A DNA stretch of 64,000 nucleotides from Cellulomonas sp. APG4 (GTDB lineage Bacteria > Actinomycetota > Actinomycetes > Actinomycetales > Cellulomonadaceae), in contig NZ_JAACYI010000003.1 in the NCBI RefSeq assembly GCF_009996735.1, positions 178,895 to 242,894 on the forward strand. The letters are read 5' to 3'. The translations under genes were made by a program, and so were the position numbers. This document shows positions 1 through 7,593 of the stretch, piece by piece. The notes below the pieces were generated by a model. The model was not told the DNA's origin, made no database searches, and saw only the letters and a program-made list of their open reading frames with translations. How positions within the stretch are numbered: position 1 is the stretch's first letter; each line of letters begins with the position of its first letter.

Positions 1-687
1 CGCCGAGGCGTAGGTGAAGGCGGCCCGCTGGTCCACGAGGTTGACCAGGCCGAGGCGGTCGGGCTCGGCGTGCCACGCGACGCCCGCGTCGCCCATCAGG
101 CGGTGCAGCAGCAGCAGGTCGGCCGCGACCGTCACGGGGTGCAGCGGGATGCGCAGCGCCGCGCCGGTGGACCCCGAGCTCGTTCCCTCGAGCACGCGGT
201 CGAGAGCGACGTCGAGCGGGACCAGGTCGGCGACGCCGCCGCGAAGGTCGTCCCGGTCGAGCGTGGGGAGCGCCGTGAGCGGGGTCGTGCCCGACGACCG
301 TCCCTCACGTGCGCGGCGGCGGTAGCGCGGCACCTGCTCGTGGGCGCGCGCGACGAGCGCGTCCACCCACGCCGGGGGTGCGCCAGCGTCGGGGCCGGGG
401 GCCGCCGCGTGTCGACGGGGTGCGCCGCGCAGGGCCGCGAGATCGTCCGACGTGAGCCGGTCCCCGGTGCGGTGCACCCAGGTGGGGGCCGACGGGTCCG
501 ACGTCACGGCGGTCAGCACGCGGGCTCCGGCGGTGTCGAGGGTCGGCCACCGGGCGACATCGTCGAGGGCGAGCGCGGACATCGGCTGGTACTCGTCGAG
601 CACGTGCTCGACGGGCGCGCGCTCGGGTGGCGCCTGGTCGGCCGGCGGCTGCTCGCTCGCCCCGCGGGCGTGGGTGGGCTCGGTCAT
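1..687 (-). CDS. PaaK-like AMP-forming acyl-CoA ligase/adenylating enzyme, N-terminal part (runs off the window)
   Basis: The 229 codons visible read open from an ATG at 687 to the window edge. Near residues 185-195 is LEGTSSGSTGAALRIPLHP, which matches the phosphate-binding loop (GTSGSTG type) of phenylacetate-CoA ligase/CapK-like adenylate-forming enzymes. The first about 120 residues are a poorly conserved, Ala/Pro/Arg-rich lead-in. The ATG overlaps the upstream gene's stop by one base (TGATG), so it is the last visible gene of the MoxR/vWA operon. Such enzymes activate a carboxylate with ATP. The substrate cannot be told, and the C-terminal lysine domain lies outside the window. The family call is fairly secure; the role in this operon is unknown. 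Confidence 0.7.
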   Translation of the reverse strand, partial: MTEPTHARGASEQPPADQAPPERAPVEHVLDEYQPMSALALDDVARWPTLDTAGARVLTAVTSDPSAPTWVHRTGDRLTSDDLAALRGAPRRHAAAPGPDAGAPPAWVDALVARAHEQVPRYRRRAREGRSSGTTPLTALPTLDRDDLRGGVADLVPLDVALDRVLEGTSSGSTGAALRIPLHPVTVAADLLLLHRLMGDAGVAWHAEPDRLGLVNLVDQRAAFTYASA

Positions 688-1295
688 CAGTAGTTGGCGT
701 ACTGGGCCGCCGCCTCCTTCGCCTTCTTCTCGGCGAGGGCGCGCGCGAGCTCCTCGGCGCGACGCACCTCGAGAGCCATCGCACGTGAGGCGGCCTCACG
801 GTGCTCGGTGCTCACCGCGAGCCACCTGTCGGCCGCGTGCTCGGCGGACTCGCCCGCGGGCAGGAGCCCACCCGCGGCGAGCGCCGCACGCGCAGCCTCC
901 TCGCGACCCGACGGCTCGTGCACCCACGTGCGCGGGTCGCGCACCGGCGCGAGACCGTGCGCGAGCCTCTCGATCACGCGCAGGGCCCAGCGCGCGAGGT
1001 CACCCGTCTCCTGCACCGCCTCCCGGACGCCCGCGTGGACGTGCAGCGCCGGGTCCAGCACGAGCCAGCACGCGACGCCGGCGCCCGCGCGCACCACGCG
1101 CGGGGCGTCGACCCCCAGCGACGTGTCGAGGCGCGTGAGCGCCCGTGCGTCGAGGACGGTGCCGTCGAGCACGACGAGCACGTCGCAGACGAGTGCCGGG
1201 ATGTCCGCCGCGCGGTCGAGCAGGTCGGGCGGGGTCCGCGCGAGGCGTTGCCGCAGGCTGGCCAGCGCCGGGCCCGGGCGGAGCTCCTCAGCCAC
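687..1295 (-). CDS. Hypothetical protein of the MoxR/vWA operon
   Basis: A 202-residue protein I do not recognise. The GTG start at 1295 is chosen because it overlaps the end of the vWA gene by 8 bases and coding similar to its neighbours begins there; extending upstream gives only arginine/serine-rich shadow sequence. The middle is a mixed alpha/beta stretch (ALVCDVLVVLDGTVLD...). The last about 45 residues are a highly charged predicted helix (VRRAEELARALAEKKAKEA) ending in QYANY. There is no signal peptide and no membrane segment. It is probably an accessory subunit of the ATPase/vWA machine, judged only from its tight coupling to both neighbours. Confidence 0.6.
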   Translation of the reverse strand: MAEELRPGPALASLRQRLARTPPDLLDRAADIPALVCDVLVVLDGTVLDARALTRLDTSLGVDAPRVVRAGAGVACWLVLDPALHVHAGVREAVQETGDLARWALRVIERLAHGLAPVRDPRTWVHEPSGREEAARAALAAGGLLPAGESAEHAADRWLAVSTEHREAASRAMALEVRRAEELARALAEKKAKEAAAQYANY

Positions 1296-3099
1296 GGGCC
1301 GCCTCCCCGGCGGACCGGGCCCACAGGCGGCGCGCGAAGGCGCGCGCGAACCGGACGAGGTCCTCGTCGCCGTCGACCAGGTGCACGTCGTAACCGAGGG
1401 CGACCGCCGCGATGCGGTCGGCGTACGCAGCCGCGCCCCGCAGCACGAGGGTGCCGCCCCCGCCGGCCGCGTCGACCGCACGCGCCGCGATCCCGGTGCT
1501 CGGGTCCCCGCGCCGGTCCTTGTCGGCGTCCTCGGCCCGACGGTAGAGGCTGAACGGGTCGACGACGTCCTCGAACATCGAGATCACCCCGGCGTCGGAG
1601 ATCACGGCGACGTGCGTCGCGCGCTCCCCCGTCCGGAGCGCCGGCCGCGGCGTCAGGTGGGTGCGTTCGAGCAGCGGGAGCGGGAAGGACGTGCCACCAC
1701 CGAAGTGCGCGACGACGGCGGCGAGGACGGCGTCGGCATCACGGGTGAACCCGTCGGTCCCCGCCACCTGCCCCCGACCGCTCCAGGTGGTGGCCTGCAC
1801 GCGGGCGCCGGCCCGCAGGGCGGACAGCGCGAGGACGGCGCCGGCGAGCGCGATCGGCGCACGCGCGACCTTCGGGTCGGGCATCGAGCCGGACGAGTCG
1901 AGGTACAGGTCCAGGTCGACCGGACGCGACTCGGGGCGGCTCGGGTCCTCGCGGTGCACGTCCCGGCGCACCGTCGTCAGGCCGGGCACGACGACGGGTG
2001 ACGCGCTCACCGTGGCCGTCCAGTCGACGTCGGCCAGGTCGTCGCCGAGCTCCCACGCCTCGAGGCCGCCGAGCAGCTCCTCACGCGGCTGAGGCACCGG
2101 GACCGGCGGGAAGGGGACCAGGTGCGGGGTCGCGTGCTCGCGGTACCAGGCGGCCGCGACCTGCGCCGAGTCGACCGTGAGCCCGAGCGCCCGCACGGCC
2201 GCGAGGGCGTCGGCCGGCGCGAAGCCCTGGCCGTGCCCCGAGCCGGCCCCACCCCCGCCCGGGTCGGGACCGAAGGCTTCCCCGCCCGTGCCGTCGGCGT
2301 CCCCCGCGGCCCCGTCGGACGTGGCCGCGTCGCCGACGACGGCGGGATCGAGGGCCGGGTGCACCACCGGCTCGCCGAGGGACGGGTCCCCCGCGAGGCC
2401 CGCCGGGACCTGGTCGCCGCCCTCCCGGTGGCGGCAGGTCGCCAGGCGGCGGTCGGGCTCCCAGCTCTCGAGCTCCTCGGCGAGCGTGGTGCGCACGAGG
2501 GCCGCGAAGCCGCCCGCCCCCGCGACGGGGTCGCGCGCGTACACCCGCACCAGCCGCGCGCACAGGTGAGCCGCGTCCTCGGGCACCGCGCCGTCGGGGT
2601 TGGTGAGCGTCCCACGCGACGTCTCCCAGAGCAGCTCGTAGGTGCGGGCCACCAGCTGGAACAACCGGTCGTCCGGTCGGGGGCGCCCGAGCGCGGCGTA
2701 CAGCTCGAGCACGGGCACGTCCGCGGCGCGCTGGAGCCTGTCGTTGATCAGCAGGTCGGCCCACAGGTTCGCGACCGTGCCCACGAGCCGGTCGGCATCG
2801 ACGAGGCCCGTGCGCACGCGGGCGGCGGTGCGGGCGGCGGTGAGCAGGTCGCCAGGTGCGAGCACGTGGTGGCCCACCTCGTGGGCGAGCGCCGCGAGCG
2901 CGTGCCCCTCGATCCGCCGGGCACGCACCTGCGCGAGGTCGATGTGCACCTCGACGTCGGTGCACGAGAACCAGGCGAACGAGCCGGCGTCCGGCACCGG
3001 TTCCTCGTGCAGGGTCGGTCGGTGCATGCGGGTGGGCCGCCCCCACGCCGCGAGGGCGCGGGGCCACACCTCGAGCCACTGCTCGGCGAGGGCGTTCAT
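1288..3099 (-). CDS. Metallopeptidase-like / von Willebrand factor A protein (DUF2201-like build)
   Basis: 603 residues. Near residues 73-77 lies HEVGH, inside LAHEVGHHVLAP, followed about 35 residues later by NLWADLLIND. This is a zincin-like HExxH arrangement with a candidate downstream acidic ligand. Residues 245-295 are a Gly/Asp-rich linker. The C-terminal third is a vWA domain with the MIDAS motif DSSGS (401-405, DLYLDSSGSM). The order putative metallopeptidase then vWA next to a MoxR ATPase resembles DUF2201-type proteins (known pairing). The ATG at 3099 overlaps the preceding stop (ATGA). Inference: the vWA domain binds a target and the MoxR ATPase remodels it. Whether the zincin motif is catalytic is not known. 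Confidence 0.75.
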   Translation of the reverse strand: MNALAEQWLEVWPRALAAWGRPTRMHRPTLHEEPVPDAGSFAWFSCTDVEVHIDLAQVRARRIEGHALAALAHEVGHHVLAPGDLLTAARTAARVRTGLVDADRLVGTVANLWADLLINDRLQRAADVPVLELYAALGRPRPDDRLFQLVARTYELLWETSRGTLTNPDGAVPEDAAHLCARLVRVYARDPVAGAGGFAALVRTTLAEELESWEPDRRLATCRHREGGDQVPAGLAGDPSLGEPVVHPALDPAVVGDAATSDGAAGDADGTGGEAFGPDPGGGGAGSGHGQGFAPADALAAVRALGLTVDSAQVAAAWYREHATPHLVPFPPVPVPQPREELLGGLEAWELGDDLADVDWTATVSASPVVVPGLTTVRRDVHREDPSRPESRPVDLDLYLDSSGSMPDPKVARAPIALAGAVLALSALRAGARVQATTWSGRGQVAGTDGFTRDADAVLAAVVAHFGGGTSFPLPLLERTHLTPRPALRTGERATHVAVISDAGVISMFEDVVDPFSLYRRAEDADKDRRGDPSTGIAARAVDAAGGGGTLVLRGAAAYADRIAAVALGYDVHLVDGDEDLVRFARAFARRLWARSAGEAARG

Positions 3100-4175
3100 G
3101 CCGCGACCCGTCGCGGAAGCCGCACGACGTCGACGCAGTACGAGTGGGCGCGGCTCACGAGGGCCACGGGGCCCGGCCACGCCGGGGCGTCGACGGCGAC
3201 GAGCCCCGTGACCTCGTCGGTCCAGGGGACGACGCCCACGTGGGGCGCGCCGTGCGCGGGCGGGCGGGGCCGCCCGGTGACGCCGTCGGCGGCCGCGTCA
3301 CCGAACCGCGTGATCGCACTTCCGTGGACGTCGGCCACGACCAGCCACGCGACGTCGTCGGCCTCGACGAGCCACCCCGGTCCACCCTCGGCGGGGCCGA
3401 CCCAGCCCAGCACGACCGGCCGCCTCAGCCACGGGCCGCCGAGGCCACGGAACCCCCCGTGGCGTGCGAGCACCCCCGGAGCGGTGCGGCTCCCGGGCCA
3501 CCACCAACGGTCGGCCCGGTGCGGCGTGAGCACGGCCTCCCCGAGACGGGACGGATCGGCGGCGAGCTCGGCGGGCAGGTCGAGCGCGGCGACCGCGACC
3601 GCCCGGGGCAGCTCGTCGACGGCGGCCAGCGCGGCGTCACGGAAGCGCGCGAGGCCGCTGCGCCAGGCGGCCACGACGACGACCGACCGCACCCGAGCGG
3701 CGAGGTCGGCACCGGCCGTCACGCCCTGCTCGGCCGTGGCCGCCGCTGCGACGCGCCTCAGCCAGGCGTCCAGGTCTCCCTGGCGCGCGACCGTCGGTGC
3801 CGCCGCGACCATCGCCCCGACCACGGGGCGTGGGTCGACCGCGAGCCACGGGACCGCCGTCGCCGCGACTGCGAGGGCCCGGTGCTCGGGTCCGTGCGCG
3901 CCCGCGCGCCCCTGGGCGCACAGGGCGGCCGCGGACCCGACGAGCGCCTCGAGCGTCGCGTCGAACCGGTCCTCCGGCAGTGCGACCTCGAGCCCCCGCA
4001 CGAGCCCGGCCACCTCGGCCGTGGTGCGCAGCAGGTCCTCGGGTGCCGCGCCCTGGGCGGCAGCGCGACGCAGCACCTCGTTGAGCGCGGCCCGACGCCG
4101 TCGCACCGCCGCCCCCGCGGGCGAGGCGGGGTCGAGCAGCGGCACCTGCACCTGCACCTGCGGGTCCGACGTCAT
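3096..4175 (-). CDS. Hypothetical protein between MoxR and vWA genes
   Basis: 359 residues, not assigned to a family. The first about 200 residues are Ala-rich and look all-helical (repeated Leu/Ala helices, possibly a HEAT/armadillo-like scaffold). From about residue 200 on the protein changes to Trp/Gly/Val-rich, beta-looking sequence (RADRWWWPGS, RRPVVLGWVGPAEGGPGWLV). The ATG at 4175 overlaps the MoxR stop (ATGA), and its own stop overlaps the vWA start in the same way, so the three are translationally coupled. It is likely an adaptor or substrate subunit of the MoxR-vWA pair. That is inference from position only. Confidence 0.6.
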   Translation of the reverse strand: MTSDPQVQVQVPLLDPASPAGAAVRRRRAALNEVLRRAAAQGAAPEDLLRTTAEVAGLVRGLEVALPEDRFDATLEALVGSAAALCAQGRAGAHGPEHRALAVAATAVPWLAVDPRPVVGAMVAAAPTVARQGDLDAWLRRVAAAATAEQGVTAGADLAARVRSVVVVAAWRSGLARFRDAALAAVDELPRAVAVAALDLPAELAADPSRLGEAVLTPHRADRWWWPGSRTAPGVLARHGGFRGLGGPWLRRPVVLGWVGPAEGGPGWLVEADDVAWLVVADVHGSAITRFGDAAADGVTGRPRPPAHGAPHVGVVPWTDEVTGLVAVDAPAWPGPVALVSRAHSYCVDVVRLPRRVAA

Positions 4176-5758
4176 CCGCCGCTCCAGCGCAACCAGGCCA
4201 GGTAGCTCGAGTAGCGCTGGTGGGCGTACTTGAGCGCGAGCGCGTCGTCGTAGACGCTCCCGTAGAGCTTGATCGCGTCCTGCCAGAGGGCGAGGAGCTC
4301 CTCGATCCGGGCGGTACGGCGCAGCACCTCCTGCTCGGTGAGGCCGTGCGTCCCGCGATCGAGCTCGGCGAGGATCTCGCCCACCGGGTCCTGCGAGTCG
4401 AGGCCCTCGGCGTCGTACTGGCGGCACGTCGTGTCGAAGAGGTCGCGGATCCACGACACCCGGTCGCTGCGCAAGGCCTCCCGGTCCGCCTGCTCGAAGC
4501 TCGGCGCCTGCAGGTCGGGCTGGAGCTTGTCGTGCAGCACGAAGGGCAGCACCGCCCGCAGGTCCTCGAGAGTCACCTCTGCGTTGCCCCGGAAGTAGGC
4601 CATCGCCTTGGCGTAGAGGATGAGCGACTGCAGGGCACGGACGGACAGGCCGTTGAGCGTCTGTGCGCCCACATCGGCGAGGCGGTCCTTGCCCGTGTCG
4701 GCCGCGGTCAGCAGGTGCGGGTCCACCCCGGCCAGCCGGGCCGTGTCCTTGGTCCGGTACTCGAGCTGCCAGGCCGCGCGCTCGAGCACCTCGAGCTGGG
4801 AGCTGAAGTACTCGAGCCGACGGCGCACCGGGGCCGGCAGCGCGACCGCGAGCACCTCCGCGTGCACACGGTCGTGCTCCTCGGCCGAGAAGACGATCTC
4901 GGGCGGGACGTTCTCCTCGGGCCGCAGCCCGCGCTCGGCACGCGTGACGAGGTCGCCGAGGAACCGGCTGTTGAAGGCGAGCGCCTTCACGACGACGTCG
5001 ATCCGGTCACGCAGGGCGTCGACCACCTGGAACGTGCCGCCGCCGGCGTCGTCGTTGGCCGTGAGGTACCAGGCCGAGGCGCCCGTCTCGTAGATCTGGT
5101 CGAACACCTCGACGTACCCGTCGGCGAGCACCGTGAGCAGCGCCGACTGCGTCTTGGTCGGGATCCGGTTGTACTCGTCGACGATCTTGACCCGCATGCC
5201 GAGCCAGGTGCGCCACGCGACGTCGATGTCCGAGAGCCGCTCGGCGGCGACGAGGTCGCGCGGCAGCGGGGTGCCGAAGAGGTCGCTCACCGTCAGCTGC
5301 GGGTGGCCGTGCTGCATGGCCCGACGCACGTCCCGCACCGGGTAGCCGGCGAGCACACCCATGAGAACCGCACTGGCCGTCTTGCCCCGGCCTGGGCCCC
5401 CGACGAGCAGGCAGCGGCCTCGCACAGCGAACGTGAGCAGCGGGAGCAGGACGAAGCTCGAGTACGACTGGTCGGTGGGCAGCTCGACGACCGCACGGGT
5501 GTCCCCGAGCCGGTAGGCGGTGCGGGCGACCGACGGGTCGGAGAACTCGACGTCGTAGTGGGGGCTGATGATCGCGTGGTTGACCATCCAGAAGTACGCC
5601 TGGCGCAGCTTCTCGTCGAGGGCGGGGCCGGCACCGGAGCCGGCGTCCGCGCTCGCGGCGGGACCCGCGGCGAACAGCCTGTCCACGTCGAGCTGCGCTC
5701 CGGGCCGTGCGGCGGGGTGGCTCGACGGCCGGGTCGGTGCGCGCGACACCTGGTCCAT
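4172..5758 (-). CDS. MoxR-family AAA+ ATPase
   Basis: 528 residues. Walker A is GGPGRGKT (about residues 120-127) and Walker B is KIVDEYNRIP (about 191-200), followed by TKTQSALLTVLADGYV, the usual MoxR sequence. A sensor-like YLTANDD follows near 231-237. The C-terminal half is helical and longer than in minimal MoxR proteins. MoxR ATPases act with vWA partners as chaperones for complex assembly or metal-centre maturation. It is the first gene of the operon. The start is uncertain: ATG 5758 is used, but an in-frame GTG at 5806 sits 6 nt after CAGACT (5813-5818), which fits the leaderless promoter pattern of this genome. Confidence 0.85.
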   Translation of the reverse strand: MDQVSRAPTRPSSHPAARPGAQLDVDRLFAAGPAASADAGSGAGPALDEKLRQAYFWMVNHAIISPHYDVEFSDPSVARTAYRLGDTRAVVELPTDQSYSSFVLLPLLTFAVRGRCLLVGGPGRGKTASAVLMGVLAGYPVRDVRRAMQHGHPQLTVSDLFGTPLPRDLVAAERLSDIDVAWRTWLGMRVKIVDEYNRIPTKTQSALLTVLADGYVEVFDQIYETGASAWYLTANDDAGGGTFQVVDALRDRIDVVVKALAFNSRFLGDLVTRAERGLRPEENVPPEIVFSAEEHDRVHAEVLAVALPAPVRRRLEYFSSQLEVLERAAWQLEYRTKDTARLAGVDPHLLTAADTGKDRLADVGAQTLNGLSVRALQSLILYAKAMAYFRGNAEVTLEDLRAVLPFVLHDKLQPDLQAPSFEQADREALRSDRVSWIRDLFDTTCRQYDAEGLDSQDPVGEILAELDRGTHGLTEQEVLRRTARIEELLALWQDAIKLYGSVYDDALALKYAHQRYSSYLAWLRWSGG

Positions 5759-5868
5759 CTCGCGGGTGCCCGCGGGCGCGGGCGTGGGCGGGTCGGGCTG
5801 CGGCACGGGGCGAGTCTGGCACGGCGGGTCGTCGTCGCGACGTTGCGGACCACGCTGCGAGCCGGGGT

Positions 5869-6939
5869 TCAGTGCACCTCGTGCACCTCGTGCACCTCGG
5901 CGCCACGCTGCGGCAGCGGCTCGGACATGTGCCGGGGCGTGGCCACGAGCGGCTCGACCAGCGCGAGGGCCGCCTCGAGCCGCGCGGCGCGCGAGCCGCG
6001 CAGCTCGTGCCACGGGGCCCCGCCGGCCGCCGCCTGGGTCGCGAGGACCTCGCGGAACCTCTGCTGCATCGCGTGACGCACGTGCTCGCCGTCGCGCAGC
6101 CCGTCCTGGACGAAGTCGATCTCGTCACCCGTGAGGAGGTAGAGGTCGGGGACGCGCCGGGCCGCGAGCGCCTCGACCGACGGCGACCGGGTGCCCACGT
6201 AGCGCTCGTGCCAGACGGTGGTCGCGAGCACGTCCGTGTCGCACACGACGAGCGGCAGCGGGGTGGTCGCCGCCGCGGCGTCCTCCCGTCGCGCCTGCTC
6301 GCGCGCGACGAGGTCGAACTCGGCGCTGTGCCAGGGCGCTGCGAGGCCGCCGGGACGGTCGACGCTCCACTCGCGGCCGAACTCGAGCACCGGTGCGATC
6401 CCGTGGTGGCGCGCGAGGTCGGTGGCGAGGGTCGTGGTCCCCGTCGACTCGGCCCCCAGCACCACGACCCGCCGGGCGAACCACGCGCGGACGGCCGCGG
6501 GCAGCGCCCACCAGTGGCCCGCCGGGTCGGCCCGCACCGCCGAGCCGGAGACCGGGACGGCGACGCGGCCGGGGTCCACCTGCACCCAGCGGGCGTCGAG
6601 GCGGCGCGCGAGCTCGCGGCCGTAGGCGTCCGACGTCAGCACCGCGTCGACCGGGGCGTCCAGCAGCGAGCGCATGAGCGCGACGTGCAGGTCCCACAGG
6701 TGCGGGTCGGCGTAGTCGACGGGCGTGTCGTCGACGGCCGTCACGACCCGTGCGCCGGGCACCTCGCTGCGCAGCCAGTCCGCCCGCGTGCCGACGGGTA
6801 CGGACTCGGCCGTGGACCCGAGCACCTGGACGGTCACGCGTGCGCAGCGCGACAAGGCCGTGCGGACGAGGTTCAGGTGCCCCGCGTGCAACGGGTAGAA
6901 CTTCCCGATCACGAGGCCGTGGGCGTGGCGGGCGGTCAT
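5869..6939 (-). CDS. nadR: NadR-type NMN adenylyltransferase / nicotinamide riboside kinase
   Basis: 356 residues, two enzymes in one chain. Residues 1-160 are a nucleotidyltransferase fold: GKFYPLHAGHLNLV carries the HxGH motif, and a phosphopantetheine-adenylyltransferase-like Ser/Arg motif follows. After about residue 170 comes the P-loop kinase, VVVLGAESTGTTTLA, with an expected Lys replaced by Thr in the loop (TGTTTL; NadR kinases commonly have GxESxGKST, so this is a deviation worth noting). Together they convert imported nicotinamide riboside to NMN and then NAD. The gene overlaps pnuC by 4 bases, giving a transport-phosphorylation pair. The C-terminus ends in an unusual VHEVHEVH run encoded by a 9-bp triplicate. 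Confidence 0.85.
   Translation of the reverse strand: MTARHAHGLVIGKFYPLHAGHLNLVRTALSRCARVTVQVLGSTAESVPVGTRADWLRSEVPGARVVTAVDDTPVDYADPHLWDLHVALMRSLLDAPVDAVLTSDAYGRELARRLDARWVQVDPGRVAVPVSGSAVRADPAGHWWALPAAVRAWFARRVVVLGAESTGTTTLATDLARHHGIAPVLEFGREWSVDRPGGLAAPWHSAEFDLVAREQARREDAAAATTPLPLVVCDTDVLATTVWHERYVGTRSPSVEALAARRVPDLYLLTGDEIDFVQDGLRDGEHVRHAMQQRFREVLATQAAAGGAPWHELRGSRAARLEAALALVEPLVATPRHMSEPLPQRGAEVHEVHEVH
5872..5898. repeat. Three tandem copies of a 9-bp unit
   Basis: Plus-strand GTGCACCTC is repeated exactly three times directly before the nadR stop codon. On the coding strand it adds the residues of the VHEVHEVH tail. Such a perfect in-frame micro-repeat is prone to slippage, so the copy number may differ between strains. 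Confidence 0.8.
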
Positions 6940-7565
6940 GCGGGCCCGACGCCGGCGTCCGCGTGGGCCGACGGCGGCGTACCGGCGGGGGTCGCGTCCG
7001 CCGCGGCACCCACGGCGGCGGCCCGTCGCCACGTCCGCAGGCCGTGCACGCACAACCCGATGAAGAGGAGGTAGAGGGCCGCGGTGACGTAGAGCCCCAG
7101 GCCGACGTACAGGCCGACCAGGAGCACGTCGGTGAGGATCCACACGTACCACGTGCCGATCCACTTCCGGTTCAGCATCAGCTGGGCCACCAGGCTGAGC
7201 CCGGTGGTCAGGCCGTCCCAGAACGGGACGGTCGAGTCGGTCCACGTCCCGAGCACCCAGGTCAGGACGGCGGTCGCGGTGAGGGCGGCCACGACGGCCA
7301 CGGGCCAGGCCCAGCGCGGCGCCGTGCGGACCGTCAGCGGCCCGCGGTCCTCTCCGCCGCGCACCCACCACCACCAGCCGAGCACCCCGAGCACGAGGTA
7401 CACCACCTGGAGCGCGGCGCCCGCGTACAGGCCGCTGCCGACGAACAGCACGGCGAAGACGACGTTGTTGGCGATGCCGACGGGGAAGGTCCACACGTTC
7501 TCGCGCGCTGCGAGCCACACGCACACCGCACCGGTGACGAATCCGAGGATCTCGAGGGGGTCCAC
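6936..7565 (-). CDS. pnuC: Nicotinamide riboside transporter PnuC
   Basis: 209 residues with about seven hydrophobic segments. The diagnostic stretch MLNRKWIGTWYVWILTDVL (about residues 130-148) contains the tryptophan/aspartate pattern of the PnuC substrate site. GIANNVVFAVLF near the N-terminus is also typical. PnuC facilitates entry of unphosphorylated nicotinamide riboside, trapped by the kinase half of NadR, whose gene follows with an ATGA overlap. The last about 35 residues are a hydrophilic Ala-rich tail. The GTG at 7565 is preferred because a TAGGGT box ends 6 nt before it, as in other leaderless genes here. Confidence 0.9.
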   Translation of the reverse strand: MDPLEILGFVTGAVCVWLAARENVWTFPVGIANNVVFAVLFVGSGLYAGAALQVVYLVLGVLGWWWWVRGGEDRGPLTVRTAPRWAWPVAVVAALTATAVLTWVLGTWTDSTVPFWDGLTTGLSLVAQLMLNRKWIGTWYVWILTDVLLVGLYVGLGLYVTAALYLLFIGLCVHGLRTWRRAAAVGAAADATPAGTPPSAHADAGVGPA

Positions 7566-7571
7566 GGCGGA

Positions 7572-7577
7572 ACCCTA
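7572..7577 (-). promoter_or_regulatory. -10 box of pnuC-nadR, leaderless type
   Basis: TAGGGT on the minus strand is followed by 6 nt (TCCGCC) and then the GTG start of pnuC. This is the spacing expected when transcription begins at the first base of the start codon. Confidence 0.55.
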
Positions 7578-7593
7578 GGGCGACCGGCCGCGC

